Source: Vibrio navarrensis
GTDB lineage: Bacteria; Pseudomonadota; Gammaproteobacteria; Enterobacterales; Vibrionaceae
Assembly: GCF_015767675.1 (NCBI RefSeq)
Contig: NZ_CP065218.1
Location: 1,116,001-1,180,000 of the forward strand
DNA length: 64,000 nt
Direction: 5' to 3'
Shown: one piece after another, positions 1 to 8,893 of the stretch
Numbering within the stretch: the first letter of the stretch is position 1
How the letters are laid out: each line of letters opens with the position of its first letter
Program-made: the position numbers and the translations under genes
The notes under the pieces: generated by a model
The model's database searches: none
The model's input: the letters and a program-made list of their open reading frames with translations, nothing else
Told to the model about the DNA's origin: nothing

Positions 1-1
1 A

Positions 2-823
2 GGTTATTGCATTGGTGGTACGGTGCTGGCGTGTACGGTGGGTTACTACGCGGCGAAGCGGATGAAAAAACGCATCAAGTCGGCGACCTTTTTCACCACG
101 CTTTTGGATTTCTCTCAGCCAGGCGAAGTAGGTGCTTACATTAACGACACCATCATCAGTGCAATTGAAGCGCAAAATACCGCTAAGGGTTATATGGATG
201 GTCGTTCGCTCAGTGTGACATTCAGTTTGCTGCGGGAAAATAGCTTGTACTGGAACTACTACGTGGATAACTACCTCAAAGGCAGTAGTCCGGTGGATTT
301 CGATCTTCTGTACTGGAATAGCGACAGCACCAACGTTGCCGCAACAACGCACAATTTCATGTTGCGTGAACTGTATCTCAACAACAAGTTGGTTGAGGAA
401 CGTGGTGTCAAGGTTGGCGGAGTGTGGATCGATCTGAATAAGATCCGCATCCCAAGCTACTTTATCTCGACTAAGGAAGATCATATCGCCTTATGGCAAG
501 GAACCTATCGCGGTGCTTTGAATATGGGCGGGAATAAAACCTTCGTTCTGGGCGAGTCTGGGCACATTGCAGGTATTGTTAATCATCCGGCGAAAAACAA
601 GTATGGTTATTGGCTGAATGACAATCTTGATGAGTCGGCAGAAGAGTGGCTGAGTAATGCACAGCGCAAAGACGGCTCTTGGTGGACGCATTGGGATCAA
701 TGGCTACTGCAGTACAATCCGCAAGAAAAAGTCGCACCTTATCGACAAGGTTCTGAACTCAACCCCATCCTCAAAGAGGCACCGGGTGAGTACGTTAAGC
801 AAGTCCTACCTATTTTAGAATAA
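2..823 (+). CDS. phaC: Class I poly(R)-hydroxyalkanoate synthase, C-terminal part (cut by window start)
   Basis: PHA synthase polymerises (R)-3-hydroxyacyl-CoA into storage polyester on cytoplasmic granules. The frame is open from base 2 and begins GYCIGGT, the lipase-like box of PhaC, so the nucleophile Cys is the third visible residue. The other triad members are visible: Asp in STKEDHIALW and His in GESGHIAGIVN. The C-terminal end (GSWWTHWDQWL) is also typical of class I enzymes. The GTG at 23 is inside the protein and is not a start. About half of the usual ~590 residues lie before the window. A strong hairpin follows the stop. Sure of the family; other pha genes are not visible here. Confidence 0.95.
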   Translation, partial: GYCIGGTVLACTVGYYAAKRMKKRIKSATFFTTLLDFSQPGEVGAYINDTIISAIEAQNTAKGYMDGRSLSVTFSLLRENSLYWNYYVDNYLKGSSPVDFDLLYWNSDSTNVAATTHNFMLRELYLNNKLVEERGVKVGGVWIDLNKIRIPSYFISTKEDHIALWQGTYRGALNMGGNKTFVLGESGHIAGIVNHPAKNKYGYWLNDNLDESAEEWLSNAQRKDGSWWTHWDQWLLQYNPQEKVAPYRQGSELNPILKEAPGEYVKQVLPILE

Positions 824-830
824 CCAGCTC

Positions 831-861
831 AATGCGCTACGGCTCTTCGTAGCGCATTTTC
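831..861 (+). terminator. Rho-independent terminator after phaC
   Basis: A perfect 11-bp stem, aatgcgctacg (831-841) pairing with cgtagcgcatt (849-859), has a 7-nt loop and runs into a short T stretch. It starts eight bases after the phaC stop, so it most likely ends the pha transcript. Confidence 0.85.
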
Positions 862-869
862 TCAACGCC

Positions 870-1049
870 CATCAAATTTATCTAAATCATGCAAAAACTG
901 CGCAAATTTACCAGCACAAACGTATTTTACCTCTGTTTGCTGGCAAAGAAGCGGTGACCAAAGCGCAACAGGTGCAAGGTATTCAGGTGAAGAAAACGGG
1001 CTACAGCGATTTTTATCAGTTATGGATTGGTGACCAGCAGCAAGGTTAA
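870..1049 (+). pseudogene. Possible decayed 3' remnant of an unidentified gene
   Basis: This frame stays open for about 59 codons and ends at TAA (1047-1049). It has protein-like composition (for example QLWIGDQQQG at the end) but no start codon with a ribosome site; it would have to begin inside the phaC terminator hairpin. The terminator at 1086-1117 fits as its original 3' end. I do not recognise the family. It may instead be chance open sequence between phaC and the nap operon. Confidence 0.3.
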
Positions 1050-1085
1050 ATCATACTCACGGAGCCACTTTGAGCTCTCTGCACA

Positions 1086-1117
1086 AAAACACCAAACGAG
1101 CGATCGTTTGGTGTTTT
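1086..1117. terminator. Bidirectional terminator between phaC region and nap operon
   Basis: A perfect 14-bp stem (1086-1099 with 1104-1117) closes a GCGA tetraloop. It is flanked by an A run on the left and a T run on the right, so it can stop transcription both from the left and from the minus-strand nap operon. Confidence 0.85.
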
Positions 1118-1148
1118 GTTTTCGAAACAGAGCTAGGTCGAGACGAGC

Positions 1149-1283
1149 TCAGAGCTCTTTGTCTTTGCTAAGTGACAGCAGCCATAGTGAAATGGCGGCC
1201 ACGCCAGCAAAGCCAGCTAAAATAATTACGGGCATGGCACTGTAGCCGAGAACATGCCAAATAACCGATTCTAATGTACTCAT
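1149..1283 (-). CDS. Small single-span membrane protein of the nap locus (TIGR02808-like)
   Basis: A 44-residue protein starts at ATG 1281-1283, with an AGGAG-type ribosome site just upstream, and lies 11 bp after napC. It has a short N-terminus (MSTLESVIWHVLGY), one hydrophobic helix of about 22 residues containing PVIILAGFAGVAAISLWLL, and a charged KDKEL tail. Very small proteins of this kind, classed as TIGR02808, are known beside periplasmic nitrate reductase genes in Vibrio and Photobacterium. The role is unknown; help with assembly or membrane anchoring of NapC/NapAB is only an inference. The last gene of the nap operon. Confidence 0.75.
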   Translation of the reverse strand: MSTLESVIWHVLGYSAMPVIILAGFAGVAAISLWLLSLSKDKEL

Positions 1284-1294
1284 GCTTGTTCTCC

Positions 1295-1870
1295 TTATTG
1301 CCAGCCGTCAACGCCGTGCATATCAGGCAGTTTGTGGGCAATGCCTTTGTGACAATCGACACAGGTTTTTTCACCCGAAGCCAGCGCGGTGGAGTGTTGG
1401 CTGGCACTGCGTTCGCTCTGTTCGGAGAAGTCCATGAACTCAAACTGGTGGCAGTTGCGACACTCTAACGAATCATTCCCTTTCAGCCGCGCCCATTCAC
1501 GCTCAGCCAGATGCGCGCGACGTGCTTGGAATTTCTCCGGTGTATCAATATTGCCCATGAAGTGGGCGAACAGCTCTTTGGACGCCTGTACTTTGCGCAC
1601 GATTTTGTCTGTCCACTCGTGCGGTACGTGGCAATCAGAGCAGATCGCACGCACCCCAGAGCGGTTCGAGTAGTGAATGGTTTCTTGGATTTCCGCCACA
1701 ATCGGGGCGTGGCAACCCGAGCAGAACGCTTCGCTGTTGGTCGCTTCCATCCCAGTGTTAAATGCGCCCCAAAACAGCAGACCGCCAGCAAATCCCATAA
1801 ACAGCAGCACACCAGCGGCCGCTTTGCTCGGCGTGCTTAGTCGCTTCCAAAACGCTTTCAATATTTTCAT
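1295..1870 (-). CDS. napC: Membrane-anchored tetrahaem cytochrome c quinol dehydrogenase NapC
   Basis: NapC takes electrons from the quinol pool and passes them to periplasmic NapB/NapA. The 191-residue protein has one N-terminal membrane anchor (about residues 15-37, [22 protein letters not shown]) and four CxxCH haem-binding motifs: CSGCH, CSDCH, CRNCH and CVDCH. Length and motif order match the NapC/NirT family. The operon lacks napG and napH, so NapC is the expected route for electrons. It lies 30 bp downstream of napB. Confidence 0.96.
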   Translation of the reverse strand: MKILKAFWKRLSTPSKAAAGVLLFMGFAGGLLFWGAFNTGMEATNSEAFCSGCHAPIVAEIQETIHYSNRSGVRAICSDCHVPHEWTDKIVRKVQASKELFAHFMGNIDTPEKFQARRAHLAEREWARLKGNDSLECRNCHQFEFMDFSEQSERSASQHSTALASGEKTCVDCHKGIAHKLPDMHGVDGWQ

Positions 1871-1900
1871 AGATAGCCTCTTCGTTTCAATAATTGGCTA

Positions 1901-2374
1901 CTACTTACGCAGTGAGTCAACGCGTTCAAATTCATTCTCGACCAGCGGTTTAGCGCTCGCCTGAGGCACGTGGCACTGAAGGCAGAAGTAGCGACGCGGC
2001 GACACATCGGCCAGCACCGCATCTTCACGGTTCATATAGTGGGTCACGCTGATCTTGGTTGCGCCCATCTCTTTGGCATTTTTCCAGCTGTGGCATGCAA
2101 GGCACTTGTTGGCATTGAGTGACACTTCATAGCTGCGAATGTTATGAGGGATCAAGGGTGGCTGATAAACGTAATCACTCTCTAACACTTGCTCACGCGG
2201 GTATTTTTTCATCACATCAGCAGGGCGAGTATCCTCTAAAGGTGTGTTGCCACGAAGGGACTCAAGACCGCCCGTGCCCCCCGGGTTTTCTAACTCGGCT
2301 TGCGCAACACTGCTGAGCAGGGCAACTAAAGAAAGTGCGCTGATGGAAAACAGCGTCATGACTAATTTTTTCAT
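1901..2374 (-). CDS. napB: Periplasmic nitrate reductase dihaem cytochrome c subunit NapB
   Basis: NapB is the small electron-transfer subunit that feeds NapA. The 157-residue precursor has a Sec signal peptide (MKKLVMTLFSISALSL..., cleavage near AQA-EL) and two CxxCH haem motifs, CLACH and CLQCH, as expected. The conserved PPLIPH segment and the later His residues fit the bis-His haem ligation of the family. It lies between napA (73 bp upstream) and napC. Confidence 0.96.
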   Translation of the reverse strand: MKKLVMTLFSISALSLVALLSSVAQAELENPGGTGGLESLRGNTPLEDTRPADVMKKYPREQVLESDYVYQPPLIPHNIRSYEVSLNANKCLACHSWKNAKEMGATKISVTHYMNREDAVLADVSPRRYFCLQCHVPQASAKPLVENEFERVDSLRK

Positions 2375-2447
2375 CGTTTCATCTCCGCCTAATGGCTAAA
2401 TTCTTTGTCAGGCTGCCCTTGTAGGCAGCCTGTGCATTCGGTTCCTG

Positions 2448-4937
2448 CTACGCGACCTTAGTGATCTTGACCGGACACTTCTTAAAGTCGGTTTGTTTCG
2501 ACAGTGGGTCAGTGGCATCTAAGATCAACTTGTTGATCAGAATGCGAGCATCAAAGAACGGTACGAACACCAAGCCTTGTGGCGGGCGGTTGCGTCCACG
2601 TGTCTCAACGCGAGCGCGTACTTCCCCGCGCTTATTGGCGATCAGCACTTCATCACCACGGCGTAATCCACGCGCTTTGGCATCATCGGGATGGATGTAA
2701 CAGAGCGCATCAGGCACCGCTTTATACAGTTCAGGTACACGGCGAGTCATGGTTCCGGTATGCCAGTGTTCCAGCACACGGCCAGTACATAGCCACATGT
2801 CGAATTCCGCATCCGGTGATTCAGGTGGCGCTTCGTAAGGGGCAGAAATGATCAGCGCCTTACCATCCGGTTTTCCGTAGAAATCCCAACCTGAGCCTTT
2901 CTTCGCGTAAGGATCGCTGCCTTCTTTGTAACGCCACTTGGTCTCTTTACCGTCGACTACTGGCCAACGCAGGCCACGCACTTGGTGATACACATCGTAC
3001 GGCGCTAAATCGTGGCCATGGCCGCGACCAAAGCTGGCGTACTCCTCAAACAGCCCTTTTTGTACGTAGAAACCAAAGTGGTGCGCATCGTCATTGAGTT
3101 CGCGCGCTTCAGAAAGCGGATATTGGTCAACCTGACCGTTGGTAAACAGCACCTCATACATGGTTTTGCCACGGTATTGAGGCATCTTAGCCAAAAGCTC
3201 TTCTGGCCATACTTCTTCCATCTTGAAGCGTTTGGAGAACTCCATCACCTGCCAAGAGTCCGATTTAGCCTGACCAACGCTTTTGACTTGTTGATACCAA
3301 ACTTGGGTACGACGCTCAGCGTTACCGTAAGCGCCCTCTTTTTCGATCCACATAGCGGTTGGCAGGATCAGATCCGCCGCTTGCGCTGTTGCGGTTGGGT
3401 AGGGATCGGACACCACGATGAAGTTTTCAGGATTACGATAGCCCGGTAAACGTTCACCATTGATATTTGGGCCAGCTTGCATGTTGTTGTTACATTGCAC
3501 CCAGTAGCAATTGAGTACGCCGTCGTTCAGCATGCGATCTTGCAATACCGCATGGAAGCCCGGTTTAGGTGGAATAGTGCCTTCAGGCAGTTTCCAGATT
3601 TTCTCCGCGATGGCGCGGTGTTTTGGATTGGCGACCACCATATCGGCAGGCAAGCGGTGAGCGAAGGTGCCGACTTCGCGCGCGGTGCCACACGCCGACG
3701 GTTGACCGGTCAGTGAGAATGGGCTGTTGCCCGGAGTGGCGATTTTGCCGGTCAGTAAGTGCAGGTTATACACTAAGCTTTGCATCCACACGCCACGCGT
3801 ATGTTGGTTCATACCCATAGTCCAAAGCGACATCACTTTGGTATTTGGGTCTGCGTACTGCTTAGCTAAAAGAAGCAGCTTCTCTGCGGGAACCCCAGAC
3901 ATCTCGGCGGATTTTTCCAGTGTATACGGTGCAACGGACGCTTTGTACTGCTCAAAATTGATCGACTGCATATCGCCTGAATTGGCGTGTTTGGCTTTTT
4001 TCTGTAGCGGATGGTCATCACGCAGGCCATAACCAATATCGGTAGTGGCTTGTTTAAAGTGAGTGTGTTTGTTAACGAAATCCCAGTTAATGGCGTCGTT
4101 TTGAATGATGTAGTTGGCAATGTAGTTGGCAATAACTAAATCGGTCTGCGGTTTAAAGATACAACCGGTATCCGCCAGCTCAAAAGAACGGTGGTAATAA
4201 GTTGACAGCACGTTCACTTTGACGTGCGGATGGCTGAGACGACGGTCGGTGATGCGAGTCCAAAGCACAGGGTGCATCTCGGCCATGTTCGAGCCCCAAA
4301 GCACAAAGGCGTCAGCGTGCTCAAAGTCATCATAGCAGCCCATCGGCTCATCCATGCCAAACGTGCGCATAAAGCCGACCACTGCCGAAGCCATACAGTG
4401 GCGCGCGTTCGGGTCGATGTTATTGGAGCGAAAACCCGCTTTCATCATTTTCACGGCGGCGTAGCCTTCCATCACGGTCCACTGGCCCGATCCAAACATC
4501 CCAACGCTGGTGGGGCCCTTTTTCGCCAGCGACGCTTTCCACTTCTCCGCCATGACATCAAACGCCATATCCCAAGAAACGGGCGTGAAATCGCCATCTT
4601 TGGCAAATTTGCCATCTTTCATGCGCAGTAAAGGTTGTGTGAGACGATCTTGCCCGTACATGATTTTCGAGAGGAAGTAGCCCTTGATGCAGTTCAAGCC
4701 TTTGTTCACCGGCGCTTCAGGATCGCCCTGTGTCGCGACGACTTTGCCGTTTTGTGTGCCGATCAAAACAGAACAACCCGTGCCACAGAAACGACATGGC
4801 GCTTTGTCCCAAGTGATAGCGGTTTGATCAGAGCTGGCGATCAGATTGGCTGCCGATGCGGGCAGGGTAATTCCGGCGACTGCCGCGGCTGAGGCTGCTG
4901 CGTTTGCTTTTACAAACGCGCGTCTTGTCATTTTCAT
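2448..4937 (-). CDS. napA: Periplasmic nitrate reductase catalytic subunit NapA
   Basis: NapA reduces nitrate to nitrite in the periplasm using a Mo-bis-MGD cofactor and one [4Fe-4S] cluster. The 829-residue protein starts with a twin-arginine signal ([19 protein letters not shown]). The cluster ligands follow in CRFCGTGC and, some 28 residues on, GLNCIKGY. The molybdenum ligand is the Cys in [10 protein letters not shown]. Length matches NapA of enteric bacteria and vibrios (about 828). The start overlaps the napD stop by four bases (ATGA), suggesting translational coupling between the enzyme and its chaperone. Confidence 0.97.
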   Translation of the reverse strand: MKMTRRAFVKANAAASAAAVAGITLPASAANLIASSDQTAITWDKAPCRFCGTGCSVLIGTQNGKVVATQGDPEAPVNKGLNCIKGYFLSKIMYGQDRLTQPLLRMKDGKFAKDGDFTPVSWDMAFDVMAEKWKASLAKKGPTSVGMFGSGQWTVMEGYAAVKMMKAGFRSNNIDPNARHCMASAVVGFMRTFGMDEPMGCYDDFEHADAFVLWGSNMAEMHPVLWTRITDRRLSHPHVKVNVLSTYYHRSFELADTGCIFKPQTDLVIANYIANYIIQNDAINWDFVNKHTHFKQATTDIGYGLRDDHPLQKKAKHANSGDMQSINFEQYKASVAPYTLEKSAEMSGVPAEKLLLLAKQYADPNTKVMSLWTMGMNQHTRGVWMQSLVYNLHLLTGKIATPGNSPFSLTGQPSACGTAREVGTFAHRLPADMVVANPKHRAIAEKIWKLPEGTIPPKPGFHAVLQDRMLNDGVLNCYWVQCNNNMQAGPNINGERLPGYRNPENFIVVSDPYPTATAQAADLILPTAMWIEKEGAYGNAERRTQVWYQQVKSVGQAKSDSWQVMEFSKRFKMEEVWPEELLAKMPQYRGKTMYEVLFTNGQVDQYPLSEARELNDDAHHFGFYVQKGLFEEYASFGRGHGHDLAPYDVYHQVRGLRWPVVDGKETKWRYKEGSDPYAKKGSGWDFYGKPDGKALIISAPYEAPPESPDAEFDMWLCTGRVLEHWHTGTMTRRVPELYKAVPDALCYIHPDDAKARGLRRGDEVLIANKRGEVRARVETRGRNRPPQGLVFVPFFDARILINKLILDATDPLSKQTDFKKCPVKITKVA

Positions 4938-5239
4938 ACTTCACCCTCGAGTTGGGATTGTTGAGTTCCAGTGTCTTCGTCCTTGTCATCCGTCAAGGAT
5001 TCAATCTGGTGATAAACCAGAACGGTGCTGAGAACGTTTGGTAAGTGGCTGATGGCTTCGATCGTATCGGTAATGAAACCTTGATTGACGGTTTCAAGTA
5101 CCACGACAATTTTTCCTTCTGGGCTGTCTCCATAAATCTCGGTGTTGTCCATCGCCTCAATCTGCGCTTTGACGACAGCAAGAGAGTCGGCGACGACATG
5201 GACCACTAAGCTTGAGATGTGCACTTCGTTTAGCGCCAT
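4934..5239 (-). CDS. napD: NapA-specific Tat chaperone NapD
   Basis: NapD binds the twin-arginine signal of NapA and holds back export until the cofactor is inserted. The 101-residue protein beginning [15 protein letters not shown] fits the NapD family. An in-frame Met exists 22 codons upstream, but it would overlap napF and add a segment atypical of the family, so ATG 5237-5239 with the GAGAG stretch upstream is preferred. The acidic C-terminus (DDKDEDTG) is longer than in E. coli NapD. Its stop overlaps the napA start. Confidence 0.92.
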   Translation of the reverse strand: MALNEVHISSLVVHVVADSLAVVKAQIEAMDNTEIYGDSPEGKIVVVLETVNQGFITDTIEAISHLPNVLSTVLVYHQIESLTDDKDEDTGTQQSQLEGEV

Positions 5240-5253
5240 AATTTGCTCTCGTT

Positions 5254-5736
5254 CTAATTCGTTGTGCTCACATGGATGGATGATGCCGGGCAGATGGAGA
5301 CGCAAGCGCCGCAGCCGTTACATTCATCCAGATTCAATTGCGCTTGTGCGACTTTGCCGATCTGTAGAGAAAAACGGATCGCCTGAGGTTCGCACGCCTC
5401 CGCGCAGCTACGACATTCAATATTGCGCTTGGTCAGACAAGCCTCATCAATGCTGGCTTTGGCTGACCAAGGTGGATTTTCTTGGCTGACAAACAAGGCT
5501 TCAGGGCACACAGCCGCACATTGATAGCAAAACGTGCATTCGCCTTGGGTGAAATCGACACGCGGAAAACCGCCATCGCCTATCACTATGATGTCTGTTT
5601 CACAGGCCGAAACACATTTCCCGCAACGAGTACACTCATCGCTAAAGCGCTGCCGATTTGCCAACCAAGGCAGAGCAACCGCCTCTTGATTGGCGGTGTG
5701 TCGGGTAAAAAAACGACGGCGGGAAAGATCGGTCAC
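5254..5736 (-). CDS. napF: Ferredoxin-type protein NapF
   Basis: NapF is a cytoplasmic iron-sulfur protein thought to help maturation of NapA. The 160-residue protein has the N-terminal SRRRFFTR segment and cysteine clusters CTRCGKCVSAC, CTFCYQCAAVC and CNGCGACVSIC, each followed by CP or C, plus an extra CRSCAEAC. These would hold about four [4Fe-4S] clusters. It is the first gene of the operon, 14 bp before napD. The upstream region holds NarP- and FNR-like sites. Confidence 0.93.
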   Translation of the reverse strand: MTDLSRRRFFTRHTANQEAVALPWLANRQRFSDECTRCGKCVSACETDIIVIGDGGFPRVDFTQGECTFCYQCAAVCPEALFVSQENPPWSAKASIDEACLTKRNIECRSCAEACEPQAIRFSLQIGKVAQAQLNLDECNGCGACVSICPASSIHVSTTN

Positions 5737-5830
5737 GGTTCACCTTATGGCTGTTCAACAATCGTCAATGATGCATATCGTTAGTCAACGTCACGGTTTT
5801 GTTCATAAATTGTCATTTAACCGTACACAA

Positions 5831-5836
5831 ATTGTA
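5831..5836 (-). promoter_or_regulatory. Candidate -10 element of the napF promoter
   Basis: On the minus strand this hexamer reads TACAAT, five of six matches to TATAAT. No good -35 lies 16-18 bp upstream, as expected for an activator-dependent promoter. The implied start near 5824 puts the NarP box centre about 42 bp upstream. This is an inference from spacing only. Confidence 0.5.
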
Positions 5837-5858
5837 GTTTTTGACATATTTGTATAAA

Positions 5859-5874
5859 TACCTCTTAGGGGGTA
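5859..5874. promoter_or_regulatory. NarP-type 7-2-7 operator upstream of napF
   Basis: TACCTCT-TA-GGGGGTA matches the inverted-heptamer consensus TACYYMT-N2-AKRRGTA at 13 of 14 specified positions. NarP requires the 7-2-7 layout, and narP itself is in the divergent unit. The site lies about 123 bp before the napF start and about 100 bp before narQ, so it could serve either. Confidence 0.7.
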
Positions 5875-5888
5875 ATTGCGGGTGAGGC

Positions 5889-5902
5889 TTGTTTTGGATC
5901 AA
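5889..5902. promoter_or_regulatory. FNR-like box in the napF-narQ intergenic region
   Basis: TTGTT-TTGG-ATCAA matches the FNR consensus TTGAT-N4-ATCAA at nine of ten positions. It lies 29 bp further from napF than the NarP box, the same order (NarP nearer, FNR farther) as at the E. coli napF promoter, though with wider spacing. Confidence 0.55.
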
Positions 5903-5977
5903 TAAATTCCTCACTCTTCCGGCTCATATTGTGCTCCCGCTGAGGGCACAAATGGCAAAATCAGATCAGAGGTTGTG

Positions 5978-7693
5978 TTGAAAAAACAAGTGAAGAAGTC
6001 AGTCACTAGAACGATTGCCAAGGCGATGGGGTTGATTTTGCTGCTGTCTGTTGTCACCACGGGCTTTGCTATCGTGACTTTGGCATCGAGCCTCAATGAC
6101 GCCGAAGCGGTTAACGTTGCGGGCTCGATGCGCATGCAAAGTTACCGATTGGCACATGACATCCAAACGAATGCGGCTGACTACGCCTCGCACATCTTTC
6201 TGTTTGAGCGTTCCATCTATTCCCCGTCGATGAAAGCTTTGCAGAACTGGACTGTCCCTCAAGACATCACCGACGATTATTACCGTTTGATCATGCGCTG
6301 GCATGAATTGAAATCTGTGCTGCAAAGCGAGGAGCGCGAACGCTATTTGCTATTGGTGGCTGGGTTTGTCGGGCAAATCGACGCGTTTGTTTTTAAATTG
6401 CAGCACTTTTCTGAACAAAAGCTGATCAAACTGGCTTGGATCGGTGGTATGGGGCTTGGTGGAATCTTGCTGGTAAGCGTATTTGTGGTCCATTTTGTGC
6501 GCCGTGAAGTGGTTCATCCGCTCAATGCACTGGTGGTGGCGAGCAAGCAAATTCAATCTCGTTCCTTCGATGTGGCCTTGAACGTCTCCAGTGATAACGA
6601 AATGGGCATTTTAACCCGCACTTTTAACACTATGGCGGCGGAGCTCGGTAAGCTCTATCACGGTTTGGAAAAGGCGGTGAATGAGAAAACACACCGTTTG
6701 CAACATGCCAATCAATCGTTGCAGGTGTTGTACCAATCCTCGCAAGAACTGACGGCATCCCGTATCAGTCAGGAAAATTTTCACGCCATTTTGCGACATT
6801 TTGTCAGCATCGAAGGCATTGTCGCCGCTAAACTCGAAATTGTTGAGGTGGGCGAACGTAGCCTTGTGTTACAGGAAGGCAAAGTGTGTTCCAACCGCTG
6901 TAACAAAAAAGCGCTCACCTTGGATGGTCAGCATCTTGGCTATTTGCACTGGTGTGCGGGGCTTCCTTGCCCGGACCAAGCGCTGATCGACAACTTTGTG
7001 CAGATCCTCTCGCGGGCGGTTTATTACAATCATGCCCAGCGACAGGCAGAGCAACTGTTGTTGATGGAAGAACGGGCCACTATCGCTCGGGAACTGCATG
7101 ATTCATTGGCACAATCGCTCTCTTATCTGAAAATTCAGGTTTCCTTACTGAAACGCTGTATCAGTAAGATCAGCGTGGATGCACAGGTCGAGAAAACCAA
7201 CTTAGTCATCGCCGAACTGGATACGGGGTTAAATGCCGCTTATACCCAACTGCGTGAGTTGCTCACCACCTTTCGTCTTGCGATTAAAGAGGGAACCTTT
7301 GGTCAGGCGCTGCAGCAAATGGTCGAACAGTTGGGCGAACAGACGGAGGCTGAACTTACGTTAGACAATGAACTGCTCTCGGTTGAGCTGGATGCGCATC
7401 AGCAAGTGCATTTGTTGCAACTCATTCGGGAGGCGACGCTTAATGCCATCAAGCATGCCCACGCGAGCACGATTCATATTGAGTGTAAAGAAGCGAACAA
7501 TTGGGTCACGGTGTCGGTTACCGATGATGGAGCGGGATTTGATCCCAACAACAGCAAGCTCAACCATTACGGCATGTCGATTATGCAAGAGCGTGCTGCA
7601 CGACTTAATGGGGATTTGACTGTGAGCGCAGCAGTGGGGCAAGGTTGTAAGGTAGTATTGAAGTATCAGAGAATGAAGGAAGAAAAAGCGTGA
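5978..7693 (+). CDS. narQ: Nitrate/nitrite sensor histidine kinase NarQ
   Basis: NarQ senses periplasmic nitrate and phosphorylates NarP. The 571-residue protein has two membrane spans (about residues 13-36 and 155-175) around a periplasmic sensor. The nitrate-binding P-box NDAEAVNVAGSMRMQSYRL is present just after the first span. A HAMP domain and a cysteine-containing central module (CSNRC ... CAGLPC) follow. The HisKA_3 phospho-acceptor is in ERATIARELHDSLAQSL, and the C-terminal ATPase motif is DDGAGFD. TTG at 5978 is preferred because AGAGG lies six bases before it; GTG at 5975 is the alternative. The stop overlaps narP. Confidence 0.93.
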   Translation: MKKQVKKSVTRTIAKAMGLILLLSVVTTGFAIVTLASSLNDAEAVNVAGSMRMQSYRLAHDIQTNAADYASHIFLFERSIYSPSMKALQNWTVPQDITDDYYRLIMRWHELKSVLQSEERERYLLLVAGFVGQIDAFVFKLQHFSEQKLIKLAWIGGMGLGGILLVSVFVVHFVRREVVHPLNALVVASKQIQSRSFDVALNVSSDNEMGILTRTFNTMAAELGKLYHGLEKAVNEKTHRLQHANQSLQVLYQSSQELTASRISQENFHAILRHFVSIEGIVAAKLEIVEVGERSLVLQEGKVCSNRCNKKALTLDGQHLGYLHWCAGLPCPDQALIDNFVQILSRAVYYNHAQRQAEQLLLMEERATIARELHDSLAQSLSYLKIQVSLLKRCISKISVDAQVEKTNLVIAELDTGLNAAYTQLRELLTTFRLAIKEGTFGQALQQMVEQLGEQTEAELTLDNELLSVELDAHQQVHLLQLIREATLNAIKHAHASTIHIECKEANNWVTVSVTDDGAGFDPNNSKLNHYGMSIMQERAARLNGDLTVSAAVGQGCKVVLKYQRMKEEKA

Positions 7694-8322
7694 CAGTGTG
7701 CAAAGTAATGTTGGTCGATGACCACCCATTGATGCGTCGTGGCATCAGCCAGTTACTGAGTTTCGAAGATGAATTTGCGGTGATTGCCGAAGTTGGAACT
7801 GGAGCCGACGCCGTTGCCAAAGCGCACGAAACCGAGCTGGACTTGATTCTGCTTGATCTCAATATGAAAGGCATGTCGGGCTTAGATACCCTAAAAGCTC
7901 TGCGCGCTGACGGCTGTGAAGCGAGGATCGTTATTCTCACCGTTTCCGACAGCCCGGCCGATATTGAAGCGATTGTGAAAGCGGGCGCTGACGGTTATCT
8001 GTTGAAAGACACCGAACCGGATGAGTTAGTCGAACTGCTTAAACAGGCTCGACTAGGCGATAAAGCGTATAGTCAAGCGGTGGCTCGCTACTTACAGGCT
8101 CGTCACGATAACCACGATGCGTTTGACGATCTCACCGACCGAGAGACGCAAATTTTGCAAGAGGTGGCGCAAGGATTTCGTAATAAGCAGATCGCCGATC
8201 GTCTCTTTATTTCTGAATCGACCGTCAAAGTGCACATGAAAAGTTTGCTGAAAAAACTCAATGTGCCTTCTCGCACTGCCGCGACTATTCTCTATCTAGA
8301 GCGCTACGGTGAGGTGAGATAA
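7690..8322 (+). CDS. narP: Nitrate/nitrite response regulator NarP
   Basis: A NarL/FixJ-family regulator of 210 residues. The receiver domain (about 1-120) has the acidic pair in VDDHP, the phospho-accepting Asp in LLDLNMKGMSG, and a Lys in LLKDTEPDEL. The LuxR-type helix-turn-helix (about 143-205) includes LTDRETQILQEVAQG and ISESTVKVHMKSLLKKL. It starts at GTG overlapping the narQ stop by four bases, so the pair is coupled. It is expected to bind the 7-2-7 site at 5859-5874. NarP rather than NarL is preferred because of its NarQ partner and the nap neighbourhood. Confidence 0.92.
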   Translation: MTVCKVMLVDDHPLMRRGISQLLSFEDEFAVIAEVGTGADAVAKAHETELDLILLDLNMKGMSGLDTLKALRADGCEARIVILTVSDSPADIEAIVKAGADGYLLKDTEPDELVELLKQARLGDKAYSQAVARYLQARHDNHDAFDDLTDRETQILQEVAQGFRNKQIADRLFISESTVKVHMKSLLKKLNVPSRTAATILYLERYGEVR

Positions 8323-8398
8323 GACTTAAGTCCAACAGATCTGTCGCTTGCTTGCCGCTACTATAAATAAAACAGCGCAATGGTAGAAGAGGGATAAC

Positions 8399-8644
8399 AT
8401 GGAAGTCGGTTTATTCTGGGCCGAAAAAGGCTTTTTGTTGGTGGGGATACTGTTTGTGCTGACTGGCATCATCCAATATGGCAAGCGCAGCCAAGATTGG
8501 CGAGGCGTAGTGACCATGTTTTACAAACGCATTCCGATGTCGGTGAGTGAATATAAATGGTACCGTCTTGGCATTGGATTGTGTCTGTTTGCGGTAGTGA
8601 TGCGCATTGGTTTAATGGTCATCTTTCCCGTTTACACGCTTTAA
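8399..8644 (+). CDS. Small inner-membrane protein of unknown function
   Basis: An 81-residue protein with two likely membrane helices (about residues 8-25 and 57-77) separated by a basic, polar loop (YGKRSQDWRGVV...YKRIPMSVSEYKWYRLG). A GAGGG ribosome site lies seven bases before ATG 8399. I do not recognise the family. It lies 76 bp after narP on the same strand and ahead of a terminator, so it may be cotranscribed with narQP; nothing else ties it to nitrate sensing. Confidence 0.7.
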   Translation: MEVGLFWAEKGFLLVGILFVLTGIIQYGKRSQDWRGVVTMFYKRIPMSVSEYKWYRLGIGLCLFAVVMRIGLMVIFPVYTL

Positions 8645-8648
8645 CTTC

Positions 8649-8669
8649 ACCCGCTTTTGAGCGGGTTTT
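8649..8669 (+). terminator. Rho-independent terminator
   Basis: A six-base stem acccgc/gcgggt closes a TTTTGA loop and is followed by TTTTG, five bases after the stop of the small membrane protein. It ends the narQ-narP direction unit. The next 225 bases, up to 8893, hold no gene I can support and presumably carry the promoter of the next unit. Confidence 0.7.
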
Positions 8670-8893
8670 GCCTGTTTTGATACATCTCGGTATGTAACTA
8701 ATTCTTATTTAAAACATTTTTGTTATCGCCTTCATATAAATTCATTTTCACGCCGGATCTAATTTCGTATTCTTGCCAATTCGGTTCATACTTAAAACCG
8801 AACAATAACTACAATCACGTCAGTTCCACACGTAATTCTTGAGTTGTCTGTTACACTTAAAGACAGGCAATAATTATTAAAAAGGGTGGTTGA

